Assembly (NCBI GenBank): GCA_943840565.1
Contig: CALSUY010000001.1
Span: forward strand, 248,001 to 312,000
Direction of reading: 5' to 3'
Source of the DNA: an uncultured Candidatus Actinomarinales bacterium
GTDB taxonomy: Bacteria > Actinomycetota > Acidimicrobiia > Actinomarinales > Actinomarinaceae
Length of the DNA stretch: 64,000 nt
Part shown: positions 60,453 to 64,000 of the stretch, in pieces
How positions within the stretch are numbered: the stretch's first letter is position 1
Layout: each line of letters starts with the position of its first letter
The notes under the pieces: generated by a model
What the model was told of the DNA's origin: nothing
Databases searched by the model: none
What the model saw: only the letters and a program-made list of their open reading frames with translations
Program-made: the position numbers and the translations under genes

Positions 60453-61815
60453 GTTTAAAGTAATTTCTGATTTTACACCACAAGGAGATCAGCCTAAAGC
60501 AATACAAAATCTAAAAAATGGTGTTACAAATGGATTAGATTATCAAACTTTAATGGGTATTACAGGTTCTGGAAAGTCTGCCACAATAGCATGGCTTATT
60601 GAAGAGTTGCAAATGCCCTCCCTTGTGCTCGCACCAAATAAAGCGTTAGCTGCTCAACTAGCAAATGAGTTTAAGCAATTTTTTCCAGAAAATAGGGTTG
60701 AATATTTTGTATCATATTACGATTACTATCAACCTGAAGCTTATGTTCCAAGGACCGATACTTTTATAGAAAAAGATTCAAATATAAATGAAGAGATCGA
60801 CAGATTAAGACATTCAGCCACAAGTGCATTGCTACTAAGAAAAGACGTCATAGTAGTTTCATCAGTATCTTGCATATATGGTCTGGGTTCTCCCCAAGAG
60901 TATAAAAATAAAATTATACCTCTTTTTAAGGGTGAAGAATTTGAGCTTGACCAACTATTAGAAGAACTTATTCGACAACAGTACGTAAGAAATGATCTTG
61001 TAGTCACAAGAGGAACATTCAGGCTTAAAGGTGACACACTAGACATATTCCCTGTGTATGAGGAAACAATTTTTAGAGTTGAATATTTTGGTGATACAAT
61101 TGAGAATATTCTGAGAATAGATCCTGTTACTGGTGAAATATTAGAAAAACTTACAGAACTTGCAATTCTTCCAGCTTCACATTACGTAACATCTGAGGAT
61201 GTGATGAACAATGCTTTAAATCAAATTGAAAAAGATATGAATAAACAGATTAAAAAGTTTGAAAAACAGGATAAATTATTAGAGGCTCAAAGAATTAAAC
61301 AAAGAACTATGTTTGATTTGGAGATGTTGAGAGAGTTAGGGGTGTGCTCAGGAATAGAAAATTATTCCAGATATTTTGATGGAAGAAAACCAGGAGACCC
61401 ACCGTATACGCTACTAGATTTTTTTCAAGAAGAATTTTTAATGGTTGTAGATGAGAGCCATATTGCTATACCTCAAATAAGGGGACAATTTGCGGGTGAT
61501 AAATCTAGGAAGACAACATTAGTTGATTATGGTTTTAGACTCCCAGCTGCTTTAGATAATAGACCTTTAAAATTTGAAGAATGGCAAGGAAAAATTAAAA
61601 ATACCGTACTTGTATCAGCTACCCCAGGTAAGTGGGAAAATGCAAATTCAAGTAACTTTGTGGAGCAAATTATTAGACCAACAGGACTAATTGATCCAAA
61701 TATTATTATTAGGCCAACTGAAAATCAAATTGAGGATTTGTTAAAAGAAATTAAACAAGTTATTGATAAAGGAAATAGGGTTTTAGTGACAACTTTAACA
61801 AAAAAAAATGAGTGA
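60445..61815 (+). CDS. uvrB: Excinuclease ABC subunit B, N-terminal part (frame interrupted)
   Basis: 456 residues ending in VTTLTKKNE and a premature TGA. Walker A is [13 protein letters not shown], the beta-hairpin that grips DNA includes [12 protein letters not shown], and MVVDESHI is the DE-box; domains 1a, 1b and 2 and part of domain 3 are covered. The start at ATG 60445 overlaps coaE by 8 bases; codons further upstream (TTG 60433) are less likely. The frame is broken by an A9 run at 61800-61808; with A8 it would read on as one 665-residue UvrB. Confidence 0.92.
   Translation: MNKFKVISDFTPQGDQPKAIQNLKNGVTNGLDYQTLMGITGSGKSATIAWLIEELQMPSLVLAPNKALAAQLANEFKQFFPENRVEYFVSYYDYYQPEAYVPRTDTFIEKDSNINEEIDRLRHSATSALLLRKDVIVVSSVSCIYGLGSPQEYKNKIIPLFKGEEFELDQLLEELIRQQYVRNDLVVTRGTFRLKGDTLDIFPVYEETIFRVEYFGDTIENILRIDPVTGEILEKLTELAILPASHYVTSEDVMNNALNQIEKDMNKQIKKFEKQDKLLEAQRIKQRTMFDLEMLRELGVCSGIENYSRYFDGRKPGDPPYTLLDFFQEEFLMVVDESHIAIPQIRGQFAGDKSRKTTLVDYGFRLPAALDNRPLKFEEWQGKIKNTVLVSATPGKWENANSSNFVEQIIRPTGLIDPNIIIRPTENQIEDLLKEIKQVIDKGNRVLVTTLTKKNE
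61800..61808 (+). other. A9 homopolymer causing the uvrB frame break
   Basis: AC is followed by nine A, then TGAGTGA. UvrB homologues read TLTKKM-xE here, which requires eight A (ACA AAA AAA ATG). The extra A moves the frame into an early TGA at 61813, while the downstream frame begins with the ATG 61808-61810 that would be internal in the intact protein. Either a sequence error, a real mutation, or a slippage site. Confidence 0.85.
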
Positions 61816-62443
61816 AGCTTTAAGTGATTATTTTTTAAAGATGGGAATTAAGACTAGATATCTTCATTCAGATATAGATACCCTTGAAAGAATAGAAATA
61901 CTGCGTGATTTAAGAAAAGGTGAGTTTGATGTCTTAGTTGGTATAAACCTCTTGCGTGAGGGATTAGATTTACCAGAAGTGGAACTGGTAGCAATTATGG
62001 ATGCGGATAAAGAAGGATTCTTAAGATCAGAAACAAGCCTTATACAAACAATAGGTAGAGCAGCTCGAAATAAGGATGGGTACGTAATTATGTATGCTGA
62101 TAGAAAAACTGACTCAATTGCAAAATCAGTTTATGAAACTGACCGAAGAAGAGAAATCCAAATTGCTCACAACAAAAAATACGGTATTACTCCTACAACA
62201 ATATCAAAAGAGATAACTGACATTCTTGAAATGGTTGAGAAAAATAGGCCATCTAGGGATGATATGGATTTCAAATCAAATATAGATTTGAGCAATGCCT
62301 CAAAGCAAGATTTATACAAAATCTCGAAAAATATTGAAAAGGAAATGAAGGTTGCCGCTGATTTATTAGAGTTTGAATTAGCTGCTAGATTAAGGGACGA
62401 ACTTAAAGAGATTAAAAAAGAAATTATGGAGTTACCAAGCTAA
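61808..62443 (+). CDS. uvrB: Excinuclease ABC subunit B, C-terminal part (frame interrupted)
   Basis: 211 residues with the helicase motifs of domain 3 ([34 protein letters not shown] and QTIGRAARN) and the C-terminal UVR domain that binds UvrC/UvrA (about residues 165-205, [16 protein letters not shown]). It is the direct continuation of the preceding part, with an 8-base overlap through the A9 run. Separate translation from its ATG is possible because of the overlap, but the protein would lack the ATP-binding P-loop. UvrA follows in the TAATG overlap. Confidence 0.9.
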   Translation: MSEALSDYFLKMGIKTRYLHSDIDTLERIEILRDLRKGEFDVLVGINLLREGLDLPEVELVAIMDADKEGFLRSETSLIQTIGRAARNKDGYVIMYADRKTDSIAKSVYETDRRREIQIAHNKKYGITPTTISKEITDILEMVEKNRPSRDDMDFKSNIDLSNASKQDLYKISKNIEKEMKVAADLLEFELAARLRDELKEIKKEIMELPS

Positions 62444-64000
62444 TGTCTCAAGATTATTTAAAAGTAAAAGGCGCAAAAGAACATAATTTAAAAAATATTT
62501 CACTCGATATTCCAAAAAATAAATTCGTAGTAATTACTGGTTTGTCAGGATCGGGCAAATCTTCACTTGCTTTTGATACAATATATGCAGAAGGACAGCG
62601 TAGGTATGTTGAAAGTTTATCGGCTTATGCTCGACAATTTTTAGGCCAAATGGAAAAGCCAGATGTTGAAAGTATTGAGGGATTGTCACCTGCAATAGCT
62701 ATCGACCAAAAAACCTCTTCAAGAAGTCCAAGATCAACAGTAGGTACAGTTACTGAAGTGCACGACTATCTTCGTTTACTCTGGGCGAGAATTGGTATAA
62801 GTTACTGTCCAATATGTGGTTCTAAAATTGAAAAACAGTCAGTAGATTTTATTGTAAATCAAGTTATGTCCCTTGGTGAAAACGTAGACATAGAGATTCT
62901 AGCTCCAGTAGTTAAATCCAGAAAGGGTGAGTTTGAATCACTTTTTAAGGATTTATTAAAAGATGGATTTACAAGAGCTTATATAGACGGTGAACTAACA
63001 AGACTTGATGAGGCAAAGAGACTTGATAAATATTTCAATCATGACATATCTGTTCTTGTTGATAGAGTGAAAATTAAAAAAACACCAGGAAGACGATTAC
63101 CTCAATCTATTGAAACAGCATTAAAGCTTACTGGCGGAACTCTTGATATAAGATTTAATGAAAATATTCAGAATTATAGTCAAAATCTAGGATGCCTAGA
63201 GTGTGGAACTTCTTATGACAAACTTGAGCCACGAGACTTTTCATTCAACTCACCTTTTGGTGCTTGTAATACTTGTAATGGGCTTGGTATAAATTATGAG
63301 ATTGATGAAAAACTATTGATTAAAAATAGAGAATTAAGCATAGGTGAAAATGTATTTCCCGATATGTCTACCAGAAAATACTTTAGAGCACAGATTTATG
63401 GGGTCTGTGAATTTTTTGAGATACCAATGGATATTTCTTATAAAGATTTATCCGAAAACGATAAGCATATATTACTAAATGGAAGTGACGGAATTAAGAC
63501 TCCTATTAGATATACAAATAGATTTGGTAATTCAAGAACTTGGGAGAGACCCTATCCTGGAATAATCCCAATGTTTAAAAGACTTTACGAAGAAACTACA
63601 TCAGACCATGCACGTGACTACTACATGCAATTTATGCGTGAACTTCCATGTGGTGGTTGCGAAGGTGAGAGACTTAATGAACGTTCAAGGATGGTGCAGG
63701 TAAAGTCACTAACGTTAGGACAGTTCAATAAACTATCAATAACCAGGGCTTATGAGGTTATTGATAAATTGAAACTCACAGGAAACTCTAAAGAGATTGC
63801 AGAAGCTATTCTTAGAGAAATAAAAGAAAGACTTAATTTTTTAAACGAAGTAGGACTTGGTTATCTTCAATTAAATCGTGGAGCAGCAACACTATCAGGT
63901 GGAGAAGCTCAAAGAATTAGATTAGCCACACAAATTGGCTCAGGTTTGACTGGAGTCTTATATGTTTTAGATGAGCCTTCCATAGGTTTACACCAATCGG
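62443..64000 (+). CDS. uvrA: Excinuclease ABC subunit A, N-terminal part (cut by window edge)
   Basis: 519 codons are visible from ATG 62443, which shares its A with the uvrB stop. Walker A is TGLSGSGKSSLAFDT near residue 36, followed by GQRRYVESLSAYARQFL, a first zinc finger (CPICG near 120 and CLECG near 250), and an ABC signature LSGGEAQRI near residue 486; the visible frame ends at YVLDEPSIGLHQS. UvrA recognises damage and loads UvrB. The rest of the gene is outside the window. Confidence 0.95.
   Translation, partial: MSQDYLKVKGAKEHNLKNISLDIPKNKFVVITGLSGSGKSSLAFDTIYAEGQRRYVESLSAYARQFLGQMEKPDVESIEGLSPAIAIDQKTSSRSPRSTVGTVTEVHDYLRLLWARIGISYCPICGSKIEKQSVDFIVNQVMSLGENVDIEILAPVVKSRKGEFESLFKDLLKDGFTRAYIDGELTRLDEAKRLDKYFNHDISVLVDRVKIKKTPGRRLPQSIETALKLTGGTLDIRFNENIQNYSQNLGCLECGTSYDKLEPRDFSFNSPFGACNTCNGLGINYEIDEKLLIKNRELSIGENVFPDMSTRKYFRAQIYGVCEFFEIPMDISYKDLSENDKHILLNGSDGIKTPIRYTNRFGNSRTWERPYPGIIPMFKRLYEETTSDHARDYYMQFMRELPCGGCEGERLNERSRMVQVKSLTLGQFNKLSITRAYEVIDKLKLTGNSKEIAEAILREIKERLNFLNEVGLGYLQLNRGAATLSGGEAQRIRLATQIGSGLTGVLYVLDEPSIGLHQS

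Noticed and set aside
60445-62443. UvrB as a genuine two-subunit protein
   Set aside because: The break is inside helicase domain 3 at an A9 run and removing one A restores the family sequence exactly, so a frame break is simpler. Kept as a finding only for slippage.

Overview
The window reads as a piece of a small, AT-rich, highly streamlined actinobacterial chromosome. A low-GC marine actinobacterium of the Actinomarinales / Acidimicrobiia kind is my inference; no rRNA is present to prove it. The evidence is gene order and gene type: nif3 - zinc-ribbon gene - RNase H - rnpB; a DUF3040 gene and a MerR gene before mraZ; ftsZ - pgeF - yggS - sepF - yggT - ileS - dksA/traR - lspA - rluD - dnaE; polA - rpsA - coaE - uvrB - uvrA; an F420-type luciferase-like oxidoreductase related to FGD; a long 1043-residue IleRS; and ThyX. 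Genes mostly abut or overlap by 1 to 20 bases. I see no mobile element, CRISPR array, rRNA or prophage. No stretch over 300 bases lacks a gene: the largest apparent gap (3588-4004) is filled by RNase P RNA.

Layout. 1-1881 (+): tail of a Nif3-like gene, zinc-ribbon coiled-coil protein, RNase HI, a membrane protein. 1874-3587 (-): TauE/SafE permease and FGD-like oxidoreductase, with rnpB (3645-3976, -) upstream. 4005-17285 (-): a single colinear run of about 13 kb that starts with a branched-chain amino acid attenuator (16-codon Leu/Val/Ile leader peptide plus a strong intrinsic terminator), continues ilvB-ilvN-ilvC-leuA-leuB, then a nitroreductase, a SpoU methyltransferase, a DEDDh exonuclease, and a System I cytochrome c maturation set (ccmA, B, C, E, F, H, a TPR protein, ccmG). 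17316-24650 (+): queG-like gene, ilvD, metallophosphoesterase, ROK kinase, a reduced luciferase-like protein, class I aminotransferase, threonine aldolase. 24626-27103: small membrane proteins, histidine phosphatase, DUF3040, MerR regulator, HNH protein. 27186-42325 (+): division and cell-wall cluster mraZ-rsmH-ftsL-ftsI-murE-mraY-murD-ftsW-murG-murC-murB-ftsQ-ftsZ-pgeF-yggS-sepF-yggT, lacking murF and divIVA. 42322-45453 (-): ileS. 45577-50816 (+): dksA/traR, lspA, an S4-less pseudouridine synthase, dnaE, a small conserved protein. 50813-55939: thyX, DMT permease, nth, ccdA, a shortened YgfZ/GcvT-like protein, a zinc-finger protein, YczE-like protein, a DUF732-like secreted protein and tRNA-Leu(CAA). 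56009-64000 (+): polA, rpsA, coaE, uvrB (split by one extra A in an A9 run) and a 3'-truncated uvrA.

How the parts fit. IlvBN, IlvC, IlvD, LeuA and LeuB supply most of valine and leucine synthesis (LeuCD and a clear IlvE are not here). The Ccm set and CcdA form one cytochrome c assembly route. PolA, UvrA/UvrB, Nth, the exonuclease and DnaE are replication and repair functions.

The most interesting signals are regulatory: (1) the ilv attenuator, whose leader peptide appears to be on a nearly leaderless transcript fired from a perfect palindrome that also carries a -10 for queG; (2) a recurring TANNNT, then 6 or 7 bases, then the start codon, in front of at least ten transcription units, implying leaderless mRNAs; (3) five phased decamers upstream of mraZ and a long hairpin that hides the rsmH translation start; (4) all seven convergent gene pairs overlap at their 3' ends, leaving no room for terminators.
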